From NCBI GenBank assembly GCA_977006965.1, contig OZ345375.1:992001-1056000 (forward strand): a stretch of DNA of 64,000 nt. Direction: 5' to 3'. The notes beneath the pieces were generated by a model. It was not told where the DNA came from, did not search any database, and saw only the letters and a list, made by a program, of their open reading frames with translations. Both the position numbers and the translations under genes were made by a program. Shown here piece by piece: positions 10,651 to 21,075 of the stretch (within the stretch, counting starts at the first letter, position 1; the number at the start of each line of letters is the position of its first letter). The DNA is from Phymatolithon calcareum. Lineage: Eukaryota; Rhodophyta; Florideophyceae; Hapalidiales.

Positions 10651-11097
10651 CTAACCGAAAAATGATCGCGCGCCGCAGCAATCAAGATATCGCACTTTAA
10701 AACTACGGCAATCCGGTTCTCCGACAAGCGGTGTCTTTCCAAGAGGAAGTTCCGAAGAGTGACCGGACGGTGTTCGGAAACTATAGTAAGAAGAAGGGCG
10801 ACAAAGCTCGCCGACTTCGGGGAACTAGACCGTTGAAGGCCGTGAAAGCAATGTTGCAAAAGTATCGGTTTTATGTTTCGAGCAAACTGCAAGTCTTTCA
10901 CAAAGCCTATCAGGGCAGGTAGTGTCCCAACCTACATCGCCATCACAAATGCTAGTAGTGCTTTTACGTTGAAGATAAACGTACGCGACTTCGAAATAAA
11001 CGTTAATAGCCGCAATGCTGATGTTCATAAGATCCACAAAAAATCATAGTTATTCGCGAGGCTCTTCCAGGTTGCGTTACTTGGTCAGCAGAGACAG

Positions 11098-12168
11098 CTA
11101 CTGACTGCGAGGGTGAAATTGTACGGCAAAAAAATGGAAAACATGGCTTGGAGTCGCGAAAAAACTACGGACCGGTACAAAAAGGGGTCCCTGTGCCGCG
11201 CTATGCAAAAGGGGGACTTCGTGCTGCATGACAACGGGAAGCACAACTTGCTGAGGCTGACGCAGACGAATCGGGTCAACGACCAATCTGTGCAACGGAA
11301 ACTGTTCTTGTGGTGTGGACATAGATCCTGGAACTGGTGTCGATGCCGGACGGTGGTGAGGTAGGTTTCCTTGCCGGTCGGGAACGGAATCAGAAACGCG
11401 ACGAGAAACAAAAGGGGGGTAGGACGAGCGATGCGGGTCATCCAAGTGTGATTGCGCTTGAGCAGGCAAAAAGGCGGTCCAGTTAAACAGAACTGAAATA
11501 GTACGAAGCACAATAACAAGTTCCAGCCCTTTTGACTTTTGTAGCGCAGCCCATACCATCATCATAATAGCGTACTCATTCTCTGAGCTGGGCTTCTCAA
11601 TGTCCCACAACAGATAGAGTATCCAGGGAATTGTGATCTGTCCGGTCTTGACGAGGGCTGTCTTCCGAAACGTCCGAGGAAGATGGCCGATATCGATTAA
11701 GGAAAGAACGAGGAAAATGCACTTGATGGTCTCAACGCCGATTTGGACCTTGGAGATATCAAACGGCTTAGCCCCTGCAGTCCAATCTCCAGGAACAACA
11801 GGAACAATACTTGCACCGTTGGTGTAGAAGTAGGTCAAGATGGAGATGATTTGTCCGAGTAAACCGATCCACCAAAGGTTGACACGAATATCGCCGAGAG
11901 CCCGGTTGCGAATGGCGCGGATGGAGAAATGGATGGCACCGATCGAGACGGAAAAGAAGAGGAGGAGGACCTCCAGGTCATCAATAGCTTTCCGCCACGG
12001 GACGACTCCAAGCTGCAATACAAAAGTGATGATGGGCAGCGAATCGACCACGACCTTGACATCGCTGAAGATTGAGAATAACCACGATAGTAAACATGTG
12101 CCAGTGATGAGCGGAACAAAAAATTCTCTGTTTGAAATGGCGAAAGCGGCCATTTCGATAGCGTGCAA
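11098..12168 (-). CDS. Multi-pass membrane protein, copy A (unrecognised family)
   Basis: The 356-codon minus-strand frame starts at 12168; a second Met at residue 6 fits the copy B alignment. Hydrophobic segments lie at about residues 16-34, 38-56, 65-84, 97-117, 144-162, 178-190, 199-210 and 216-234, suggesting seven or eight helices. Residues after about 236 turn His/Pro/Arg-rich, and an overlapping frame (11519-11085) stays open with a hydrophobic PLLFLVAFLIPFP segment. A frameshift near 11460, or a splice, is therefore possible. The gene diverges from the plus-strand gene starting at 14108, with about 1.9 kb between them. I recognise no catalytic motif or family. Copy B keeps most residues but is broken, so the protein was once under selection. 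Confidence 0.5.
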   Translation of the reverse strand: MHAIEMAAFAISNREFFVPLITGTCLLSWLFSIFSDVKVVVDSLPIITFVLQLGVVPWRKAIDDLEVLLLFFSVSIGAIHFSIRAIRNRALGDIRVNLWWIGLLGQIISILTYFYTNGASIVPVVPGDWTAGAKPFDISKVQIGVETIKCIFLVLSLIDIGHLPRTFRKTALVKTGQITIPWILYLLWDIEKPSSENEYAIMMMVWAALQKSKGLELVIVLRTISVLFNWTAFLPAQAQSHLDDPHRSSYPPFVSRRVSDSVPDRQGNLPHHRPASTPVPGSMSTPQEQFPLHRLVVDPIRLRQPQQVVLPVVMQHEVPLLHSAAQGPLFVPVRSFFATPSHVFHFFAVQFHPRSQ

Positions 12169-12338
12169 GGAAAAGCGGGCTGAGCAGTGTTGAGAATGGT
12201 GTTCGGATGGCGACGCTCTTTCAAGACCGTGGCCACAGCTTTATAGGAATTATCGATGCCACTTTGCATGTGCCGTGCAAATGACACGTCGCTGAATTAG
12301 TAAAAGTGCCGAAGACGGTTCACCAAAACTGTATAGAG

Positions 12339-13960
12339 CGTGCTGAAGAAAAAGTCCGAACTCTGTAATTAAGCGAAACTAAGAAAAGAAGCTAATTAGA
12401 ACGGCGAACTACCTCAAGACCGTGCTGAACAAAAAGCCAGACGGGCAAACCCGGACATAGGCGTGCTGAAGAAAAAGACGGAAGTGCAAAATGAAAGGAT
12501 GCTAAAAATAAGTGATTTTGAACCAAGGTCCACCTCGAGATCGTGCTGAAGAAAAAAGCCAGATGTGCAAACTTGTTCAAAAGCGTGCTGAACAAAAAGA
12601 AGGAACTTCATATTAAATTTTCACTTCCAGCTCTTTCTTCATTAACACGTTTTAATTAATTTTTCAATCCCGTCTTTTTCTTAATCAGCACAATCTTGTG
12701 ACATGTGGAGAATGGGAGGAAATGGGGGGGGGGCATGGGCAACAATGTTCAAATTAATTTTTCACCTCCAGCTTTTTCTTCATCAGCGCGATCTTGTTCA
12801 GCTCCGTTTTCATGTGAATATGCGACGGGGTTGCCCCACATGTACCCGTCGCAAAAGGAAGTGAAAATTTTTAATTTTTAAATTTGAACTGCTGTCCGTC
12901 ATACTCAAGAGCGAGTTCTTCGAGATCGTGCTGAAGAAAAAGTAGGAAGTGCAAAATTGAACCGCGGTCCCTCATACTCAAGCGTGTGTGAAGAAAAATG
13001 CGGAAGTGCAAAATTAAACGGAAGCTAGAAATAGGGTACTTTGAACAACGGTCCACCTCGAGATCGTGCTGAAGAAAAAGCCGGAAGTGCAAAATTAGTT
13101 TTAACTGTGATCCATCATACTCATAGGCGTGCTGCAGAAAAAGACGGAAGTGAAAAATTAACTTGAACCGCGGTCTGTCATACTCAAGACCGAAGTTGTT
13201 CCAGAACGTGCTGAAGAAAGTGCCGGAAGCGCAAAATTAGCTAACCGCTGTCCATCCTGCTTATAGCCGTGCTGAAGAAAAAGATAGAAGTGAAAGACTA
13301 CTTTGAACTCCGGTCTATCATACTCAACGCCGAGTTGCTCCAGATCGTGCTGAAGAAAAAGCCGGAAGCGCAAAACTAGTTACCCGCGGTCCATCCTACT
13401 TATGTACAGTATGTATTTAAACTGCGTTCTCCTCGATGAGGCTCGCAAGGCAGTGCATTAGTGCTGAATTATGTTCTACTTAGATTACGACAGAGAGTTA
13501 TTTCTGCTAGATAACTTGGAAAGCACTCCTCCGCCTGGAGCTCGAAACACGATTCGATTCCACCCCGGAGCAAACGCCGTGGTTCCTCGATCCGCGAGTC
13601 CACGTGGACGGCCAGAACATTTGGACTCTTTTCTTCACCGCTCTCTTGTCTTCTCTTCACGTACAGTATGATGGACTGCAATCCCTCTGTGTCGACGAAG
13701 CCGTATACGGGTTCGTACAGTAGGAGAAAAATCCTACAGTACCTACAGGCGTGCTGACCGAAAAGACGGAAGTGAAAAATTAATTTGAACCGTGATCTGT
13801 TATACTCAAGACCGAGTTGCTTCAGATCGTGCTGAATACAAAGCCGGAATAGCAAAATTAATTTGAACTACGGTTCACCTCGAGATCGTGCTGAACAAAA
13901 AGCCTGAAGAGAAAATTACAGTATTATCATATAGCGTGCTGAACAAAAAGACGTGTGGCG
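12339..13960. repeat. Degenerate interspersed motif array in the spacer of unit A
   Basis: About sixteen copies of a core close to CGTGCTGAAGAAAAAG, usually followed by CCGGAAGTGCAAAATTA, start near 12339, 12421, 12462, 12542, 12584, 12927, 12983, 13065, 13128, 13207, 13268, 13346, 13750, 13828, 13887 and 13935. Many are separated by a second shared piece (GAACCGCGGTCCATCATACT followed by CAAG-CCGAG). Spacing is about 40-80 bp with gaps near 12620-12920 and 13400-13750. All copies are in the same orientation. It sits between two divergent genes and recurs, with three copies, at the same place in unit B. Confidence 0.8.
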
Positions 13961-15363
13961 GTCGACCACGCGGAGTTTTGACAGGCTCAAAAAAGTGCTT
14001 GTTTGGCTGACGGTACAGGTTCGCTATAATACTGTACAGTACAGCACTGGAACCTCCCCTTTGTGTTAGCCACACCTAAACAATCTTGTCTCTTAAAGTC
14101 GTGCATCATGGGTCGAGGAAACGCTGTGCTTGACGCTGATGGCATTCGCGGTTCTTGCAGTTCTTGCTCGGAACATTTTACTCCACTTCTCGCCGAACTT
14201 GAAGGCGTGCTTTCGCCAGGTCACCTCAAAGCACGAAAACAAGCGCTGTGGTCCCATGCACTGAGCTCAAGCGGCGAGTGGATTGGACATGCTCAATGTC
14301 TGGCTAAGCTCACAAAGGCGGACAAAGAAACTCTGTCTAATTTGCGTCGTTGCTACCTGGAAAAAAGTCGGCAACCGCGCGAATATCCCGCCTGTATGGT
14401 GCTGCAAGATGAGGCACTGCTGAAAGACTGGTTCACAGCGGCGAGCAGGAGCCTGAGGAGTGGTCATCGCTTGAAGTTCGACGAAAGTGGCTAAAACAGA
14501 AAATGGTGGACACAGAGAACCAGCGCACTCCAGTTTTTCTACTTGCTGACTCAAGCTCGCCACCATCGCATGGTAACGTGTTCAAAAAGGTTACCCAGAA
14601 GCAAGAGCAGTTCGAACTGTTCAAGATTTTTGTCGATGTAAACAGTGCGCCAAATGGTCAGCAGCTGCGTGGCGAGACACTTATTTCAAACCCACTATCC
14701 GAAGAATCCGTCCCCCGGCAAAACTAAAGGAAGGTGCCAGCGAAGTTCAACGTGAACGATACCGCAAAATGATGCTCGAATCGCTCACGTTTCAGTTTAA
14801 CGAAAGTCTAAAAGCACACACTCCACCACTCCAAACAGTTGAACACGATACCATTTGTCGGTGGCTCAAGCGGTACTTCCCTTTCCACAGTGTAGTTCGT
14901 GTGCAATCTGCCTCTCATCGCTTGAAGTCCGTACCCCTCTCCGAGCTTTTATCTGTGACATCCTTCGAAGAAATAGTCCTAGAAAATCTACGACAAATAA
15001 CACCGCCATCTCTGCCTGCTATGACCCGGATCCGAAAGCCTGCTCATCGACGACGAAGAACCGCGCGGATAAAAGTTGGCACTGTAGAGGGAGCCCTCGT
15101 TCGTACTATTCATGAAAGGTCGACGATCTCTCCACACTCCCACTGTACGACGACCCAGCAGCTGTTCACGCCGCCCTCCGCAGAAAAGTCCACTGCCGAC
15201 GGCGACAGAGTCAACGGCGACCTGACGCCGTCTGAAGGTCGCGTCTTTCGCACCTCCGCCAGCCGTGCCGCAGCCGTACCCTCGCAGGCGGAGGTACTAC
15301 GGGAGATCAAGGAACTGCGCGAACGGGCTGAGAACCTTGTGATGGAGAATGCCAAACTCTATA

Positions 15364-15849
15364 TGTCGCAAATTCGAGGTCGGGAATAATCGCTGTCGAG
15401 AAGACAAGAAACAACGGGTCTCAAGTGGCTCCGTCTCGCACACTGCCGCCTGTTTCTCATAGCACGACAGTAAATTCGGAGACAGTCTAACTGGCTCGGC
15501 ATGAGCGCCGCTTCATACTCAAGCGCCGATGACCAGATTCGGAATGGTATAAATGCGACAGCACCCGAGCACAGCATTGTATCGGAAGGCAGTCGGAATA
15601 AGAATCACCAAGTCTTGGTCGGCTCAGTGCTCCTTCCGGGAGCACACGGAGAGAAGTGGCTGATGTAGGCGTCTCGCCATGCCCGGTCCCCGTTTGGGAA
15701 ACCAGCGGTCATAACGGATCACTAAGACTAACTGGTGTGTGGCGACATTCTTGAACAGCACGTGGACCTTTGCGAGGTTCTACAACGCTGAGCGCGCGAA
15801 AGGTAATAAACTCTCTTTGTTCTGAACTGTTCATTGCCGTCTTGCGACA
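15364..15849 (+). repeat. 5' LTR of the small LTR element
   Basis: 486 bp with a promoter-like GGTATAAATG at about 15546 and AATAAA at about 15809, which places transcription on the plus strand and implies a U3-R-U5 layout. Confidence 0.85.
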
Positions 15850-16702
15850 TTCAAGAATACGCGTTGCACGCCGTTTGTCTGATCACATGCCGTCGGGGTA
15901 TTTTCGGCAAATGCCGGGAAAAGCTCCGCAAGACTGGAACGTCGGTGAGGAGGATGCACAAGCTACAAGGGCTGAGGGATTGGCCTATCCAGAAGGCGCA
16001 AAGTTGACACAGACAAGGATCAAATCGTTGAGCTGTGCAGACCGGTGGCGCTGGAAGAGGAAGTCTACTCTTTCGCTAACTGTGGAAGACATGACATGCC
16101 AAGAAGAGGATCTACGTGCGTTGACCTTCTTAGAGCTATGCTTGCGCGAACACGACCAGAAGAAAGGGACTCTAGTGTACATCTTTATCGATGCTCTTGA
16201 GATCAAGAAAACGGACGACGTCAAGGTTTGTAACGACAACGAATGGCCACAAATGCGAAAGCGGAAAACGAGGGACGATCAACGGGTGGGTTTCACATAG
16301 TCCATGGCGCCTCCATCTTTTGACACAGCAGAGTACGCGCGGTTCATGACGAATGTGATATCGCGGAAAACAATGGACGACCGAAGCGTGGGTGGACTCC
16401 CATTCTTTTGGCACAGCAGAGTACGCACCAGTCAGCGCCAAATGTTAGGCATCACGTCATTGTTGGCGCAATCATATGACTTCGTTACGCCCCTGGTAAC
16501 AAGTCTTAAATCTTCGAGCAGTTTTCGTGGCACCGTTTACAAGCAGTGATGTATTCGCTGTGGAATTTTGGGTACTATCGATATGGGGGCACCGCTTTTG
16601 AAGAAACCAACATCGCCTCAAGAAAAGCAGTCCAAGGAATGAAGAAGGGAATTGAGAGCTGTACGGGAAATAATATCCACATCATCTATATTGAGCGTTT
16701 CT

Positions 16703-17194
16703 TGTCTCTCGACTAAAATTGGGGTCGGGAATAATCTCTGTCGAGAAGACAAGAAACAACGGGTCTCAAGTGGCTCCGTCTCGCACACTGCCGCCTGTTT
16801 CTCATAGCACGACAGTAAATTCGGAGACAGTCTAACTGGCTCGGCATGAGCGCCGCTTCATACTCCAGCGCCGATGACCAGATTCGGAATGGTATAAATG
16901 CGACAGCACCCGAGCACAGCATTGTATCGGAAGGCAGTCGGAATAAGAATCACCAAGTCTTGGTCGGCTCAGTGCTCCTTCCGGGAGCACACGGAGAGAA
17001 GTGGCTGGTGTAGGCGTCTCGCCATGCCCGGTCCCCGTTTGGGAAACCAGCGGTCATAACGGATCACTAAGACTAACTGGTGTGTGGCGACATTCTTGAA
17101 CAGCACGTGGACCTTTGCGAGGTTCTACAACGCTGAGCGCGCGAAAGGTAATAAACTCTCTTTGTTCTGAACTGTTCATTGCCGTCTTGCGACA
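16703..17194 (+). repeat. 3' LTR of the small LTR element
   Basis: Nearly identical to the 5' LTR from GTCGGGAATAATC onward; the first 25 or so bases differ (TGTCTCTCGAC against TGTCGCAAATT), with only about four visible substitutions elsewhere. Confidence 0.85.
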
Positions 17195-17316
17195 CTATAT
17201 CATGTTCGTGATCAACCCATTTAGAGCAGAGGTGGAAGAGGAGCCTATATCGGCGACGAGCGCGTCTGCCCCAGGCGGAAGCGCGATTGACGGCGCGGTG
17301 ATGAGCGACGCTGAGG

Positions 17317-17435
17317 ATGGATGGATGGATGGATGGATGGATGGAAGCTCCCTTAGTCAATTATCATTGCACCTGAGAGACTTTTGGTTGCGCTACAATC
17401 CTTCGCTTACGTTTTCATTTTGATTTCGGACATTT
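17317..17435 (-). mobile_element. Short 5'-truncated retroposed tail with (ATCC)n end, insertion 1
   Basis: A 119-bp insertion absent from copy B, flanked by a 15-bp duplication TGAGCGACGCTGAGG at 17302-17316 and 17436-17450. On the minus strand it ends in (ATCC)n, and its 17348-17370 segment is the exact reverse complement of 17983-18005. Duplication length and microsatellite tail fit a non-LTR retroposon. Confidence 0.7.
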
Positions 17436-17981
17436 TGAGCGACGCTGAGGAGTCTGGTCATTCCTCTGTGCATTCCAACTCATGCCACGCAGCCGCGTTG
17501 CCTTTCTATTGCGCCAGTTCCTCGATGGATTCCATGTCGCGTCTGGAATCCAGACCCAACATGCAAACTCTGCATGGTCATGCCCAATCGAATATCTTCG
17601 ACCCGCTATCCTAAACGGCTTCCCACATGAATCTGGTCATTCTATTGACCCCTTACGAAGTGGATTGACAAAATTCGGCATGCGAAAACTATCCTCAAAT
17701 CAGCTCTGCCAAGTTGAGCATCAAATTTTAGAAACTGCGTCCAGTTTTCATAGGGTAGAATGTTGGCAGCCTTCAAGCAATTTAAAAAAAGCGATCGCTT
17801 TTTTCCCACGTATAAATTATAGGCAGCTGTCTGATGGAGCGAGCCATAAAGGACCCAATGGGCCCTTCACAAAACCAAAAACCGATACGACACAAATCTC
17901 TCCATTCCATCAAAACGGCCACTATATGAGACAAAAATAGTACTCTCAACTTCTTATGACTATCCTCTCGACTCCGGCAGG

Positions 17982-18033
17982 AGCAATGATAATTGACTAA
18001 GGGAGATTCAATAAAACAGAAATCCATCCATCC
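17982..18033 (+). mobile_element. Short 5'-truncated retroposed tail with (ATCC)n end, insertion 2
   Basis: A 52-bp insertion ending AATAAAACAGAA then (ATCC)3, flanked by a 20/21-bp duplication ATCCTCTCGACTCCGG(A)CAGG at 17962-17981 and 18034-18054. It shares a 23-bp core with insertion 1 in the opposite orientation. Confidence 0.7.
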
Positions 18034-18054
18034 ATCCTCTCGACTCCGGACAGG

Positions 18055-18845
18055 AAGGCCTCCAAAAGAACCAGAGGAAATCTTTGTGTCCTCCTCGACA
18101 TGACTACGGTGAAGGCACGGCGTGCCCTCCTACTGGTGCAGTAGCAGATGCGGTTACGAATGCGGGCCAGGGATCCGCAGGGGGACCTCTTTTTGGACGA
18201 ACTATGGACGGCAATGCAAGACCTTGAAACATTGAACTCTCTCTGCCCAGCAGGAATCAGTGCATCTCCCCCGAAGGACCTGACAGAGGAGATGAGAGTT
18301 CACGAGATGGAAGTGGTACCAAAACGGTGTTTAGCGACCAAAGTCAGGCGCGGAGAGAGCCCAGTGCTCCGCCTCTGAAGTAAGGGCCACCAGGCGATAG
18401 TGATGCTATGGTTTATTGGGAGGTTCCATGGGGACCCAACTCTGGTAGTGGAGAGACATGGAGTGGAGGGAGTTCAGCTGATGCGCTTGTTCCGAAACAC
18501 GACGCTGAAGGCTACTTGGGCACCGGACGAGAAGACTGTCGCAACTAATGTGCTCGTATCAGCCAACGCGTCGGGCGATTAGCCCCTGCGAGGCTTTACT
18601 GACTATCAACAACACCCTTGGGAGAACAGCCCGTGCGAGCATGTGTTGGCGATAGAATCTGTGATGAGTGCGTGTGAAAAACTTTCGATTCCAACTTCCC
18701 GAGTTTATTGAGATGGGCAGCTAATCTACTTTGTCTACGGTCCATGCCCAACGTGGAAGGTCGAGACTGATGTGGCTTAGACTGTCGTCTAGTGCAGACA
18801 GTAAACCGCACGCTGACCAAGATGTTTCGTTTCGCAGCGTACACA
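18055..18845. other. Spacer between units A and B
   Basis: Plus-strand open frames 18148-18378 and 18400-18582 (ending VLVSANASGD) have no recognised motif and no second copy. I cannot support them as genes. Confidence 0.3.
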
Positions 18846-19265
18846 GCGATGAATGATTGCGCGCAGCAGCAGTCAAGGTATCGCACTTGTACAACTACGA
18901 CAATCCCCTTCTCCGACAAGCGGTGTTTTTCCGAAAGGAGGTTCCAATGAACGACTGAACGGTGTTTGGCAACTACTCGCCAACTCTGGAGAACTAGACC
19001 GTTGAAGGCCTTGAACGCAATGTCGCAAAAGGTATCGGTTTAATGTTTCAATTAAACTGCACGTCTTTTACAAAGCCTATCAGGGGCAGGTAGTCTCCAA
19101 GCCTATATCCCTATCAAATGCTAGAAGTGTTTTTACGTTGAAGGTGTATGTACATGACTTCGAAAAAAACGTTAATAACGGCAATGCTGAAGCTCATAAG
19201 ATCCACAAAATATCATAGATATAAGCAAGTCTCTTCCAGGTGCGCTTCTTGATCAGCAGAGACAG

Positions 19266-20002
19266 CTATTGGCGGCGAGGGTGGAACTGTCGGGCAAAAA
19301 CATGGAAAACATGTATTGCAGTTCCAAAAAATCTGCGGGCAGGTACAGAAAGGAATCCTTGTGTCGCGCTGTGCAAAAGTGGGACTTCGTGCTGCATGAC
19401 AACAGGAAGCGTGAACTGCTGAAGCTGACGGAGACGAATCGGATCAACCATCACTTCGTGAAACGGATACTGTTCTTGTGGTGCGGGCATAGATCCTGGA
19501 ACTGGTGTCGATGCCGGACGGTGGTGAGGTAGGTTTCCTTGCCGGTCGAGAACGGAATCAGGAACGTGATTAGAGACAAAAGGGGGATAGGACGAGCGAT
19601 GCGGGTCATCCAAGTGTGATTGCGCTTGAGCAGGTAAAAAGGCGGTCCAGTTAAACAAAACTGAAATTGTACTTAGCACAATAACAAGTTCCAGCCCTTT
19701 TGACTTTTGTAGCGCAGCCCATACCATCATCATAATAGCGTACTCATCCTCTGAGCTGGGCTTCTCAATGTCCCACAACAGATAGAGTATCCAGGGAATT
19801 GTGATCTGTCTGGCTTTGACTAGGACTGTCTTCCGAAACGTCCGAGGAAGATGGCCGATATCGATTAAGGAAAGAACGAGGAAAATGCACTTGATAGTCT
19901 CAACGCCGATTTGGACCTTGGAGATATCAAACGGCTTAGCCACTGCAGTCCAATCTCCAGGAACAACAGGAACAATATTTGCACCGTTGGTGTAGAAGTA
20001 GG
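19266..20002 (-). pseudogene. Membrane protein copy B, C-terminal part, cut by the Gypsy element
   Basis: From 20002 down to 19266 the minus strand repeats copy A from about residue 112 (TYFYTNGA) to the end, with substitutions such as NHVPDSVLD for RRVSDSVPD. The 5' half of the gene lies at 25469-25792. At the junction copy A reads uninterrupted (GTAGAAGTAGGTCAAGATGG), which fixes the insertion point. The same C-terminal frame ambiguity exists as in copy A. Dead because of the insertion and a stop in the 5' part. Confidence 0.75.
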
Positions 20003-20304
20003 TGTGCAAAAATGCGGTGCCTTCCATTTACTGAAGGTGTGTGCTCGAGCGACTTATATACCCCTACTAGATGAGTGAAGCTAACCATGAAGACACGTGT
20101 GGTCTCACATGCTGGGTGTCGGTTGCTTCTAATCGCTATGATCGCCTAACCGACACTATCGTGGTAATGCTGATAATCGTGACTGTTTAAGCACACTGCG
20201 AATACGATACCGAACGTTAGAAGTATCGTATGGCCAAGGAAGCTCTTAAATCAAAGAGTCGTTATGCGAGAAGAGTAAACGGTAAGTTTGCTCGATGAGC
20301 TACA
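20003..20304 (-). repeat. Gypsy-1 3' LTR (left side)
   Basis: 302 bp, plus-strand ends TGTGCAAAAATG and GAGCTACA. On the sense (minus) strand it contains TATATAAG, a TATA box. Same family as the solo LTR at 28539-28837 and the LTR at 46446-46744. Confidence 0.92.
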
Positions 20305-21075
20305 CTCCGCTGTCAGAGGTGAGTTTCAGTGCTTGCTTGGCACGAATAACAATCGCTTTCGATAGCGATTTGCGAGCAAGAAGTTTAGAAACGAGTTTAG
20401 GAACATCTTGATAGACAAGTTCCAAAGGCTCCAACGAGTCGCCAGAGTGAGGCAGCCCGCGCCAGCGTACATGAACAAAGAGCTTGCCCTCGTGATCCTC
20501 TATTCCCATTAGTCTTTCGACCGGCATTCCGCGTTCGGAAGAGAGGACATGCGGGAGAATCGCGTCGGTATTGAGGGCCTTGTCACAGTAGAATCGAAGA
20601 CGACGCGCACGAATATCATCCGTCGTTCCATTGCGTAAGTATTCCACGGTGAACACGAAATCGCTCAGCGCATTGATGACACGTCTGGGTCCCGTCCAGC
20701 GTAGGGCAAGTTTTTCTCCTTTGAAGAGCTCATCTCTGGCGACTAGAACGAAGTCGCCTTCAGCGAAACGTGGTAGAGAACCTCCAGTCTTGCGCGTTCA
20801 CAGTTCGCTTGGAGTGTTGTAGCGACCACAGGATGCAGTTCTTGTAGGCGCTTTTGTGCCTCGTCGAAGTTGAGGAATAGCTCTTCCTGTGCTTGGGTGA
20901 GGGTTAGAATTGTTCCGGTTGAGGCCCTTTGAATAGCGCTGACAGGTGACTTGGCTTCCTGCCCTGTGAAGATTGTCATCGGAGAAAGACCCTTGCGCTG
21001 CGGTGAGGCTGAATGGTTCAGAGCAGACTGTACAATCTGTATTAGGTCCGGCCACTCAGTGTGGTCCATGCGCAA
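20300..21075 (-). pseudogene. Gypsy-1 integrase C-terminus and chromodomain, frameshifted
   Basis: Reading from 21075: an integrase C-terminal region (IVQSALNHSASPQRKG), then after a frameshift near 20745 a segment with VLVARDELFKGEKLALRWTG. Frame 20656-20300 holds a chromodomain-like fold (LMGIEDHEGKLFVHVRWRG followed by LEPLELVYQDVP). In chromoviruses this domain directs integration to heterochromatin. The stop lies inside the LTR. Breaks at about 21060 and 20745 separate it from the main pol frame. Confidence 0.75.

Larger units (their letters stand above)
15364..17194 (+). mobile_element. Small non-autonomous LTR retrotransposon inside gene A
   Basis: Direct repeats 15364-15849 and 16703-17194 have inverted ends TGTCGCAA and TTGCGACA in the left copy. 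The whole is flanked by a perfect duplication CTATA at 15359-15363 and 17195-17199. The 853-bp interior has no RT, integrase or protease. It holds an open frame of up to 176 codons starting in the LTR (15770-16300) and an internal partial repeat ending in CACAGCAGAGTACGC (about 16325 and 16412). It must depend on another element's enzymes. No clear primer site or polypurine tract was identified. Confidence 0.85.
14108..17607 (+). pseudogene. Cys-containing unrecognised protein, copy A, frameshifted and interrupted by an LTR element
   Basis: Start ATG at 14108 (MGRGNAVLD), matching the start in copy B. The N-terminus has a SCSSCSEHF Cys motif, then GEWIGHAQCLAKL. A frameshift near 14435 moves to the frame with VDTENQRTPVFLL (14503-14727), and another to 14769-15363, which reads FQFNESLKAHTPPLQ, a basic KPAHRRRRTARI stretch and a C-terminal coiled-coil-like segment. 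The element at 15364-17194 then interrupts it. Beyond it the frame resumes with an acidic/Ser/Ala-rich tail (GGSAIDGAVMSDAE) also present in copy B, and is broken again by a 119-bp insertion at 17317-17435. The basic and coiled-coil parts suggest nucleic-acid binding (inference). No known family recognised. Confidence 0.55.
10651..17730. repeat. Unit A of a duplicated two-gene segment
   Basis: This stretch is collinear with 18846-28180 once the insertions in each are ignored. Matching landmarks: the left edge near GCAGCA-TC-AG-TATCGCAC, the minus-strand membrane gene, the motif array, the plus-strand Cys-protein gene, and a right edge ending AGTTGAGCATCAAATTTTA in both copies. Outside these limits similarity stops. 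Neither terminal inverted repeats nor a target duplication were found at the edges, so a segmental duplication is more likely than a DNA transposon. Confidence 0.8.

Noticed and set aside
12339-13960. CRISPR-like array
   Set aside because: Units are degenerate, irregularly spaced, partly shared between spacers, and the DNA is eukaryotic.
17317-17345. (GGAT)n as a telomere-like repeat
   Set aside because: It is the tail of a small retroposon with target duplications, not a telomeric array.
10651-17730. Unit A as a DNA transposon
   Set aside because: No inverted termini or target duplication at the edges shared with unit B.
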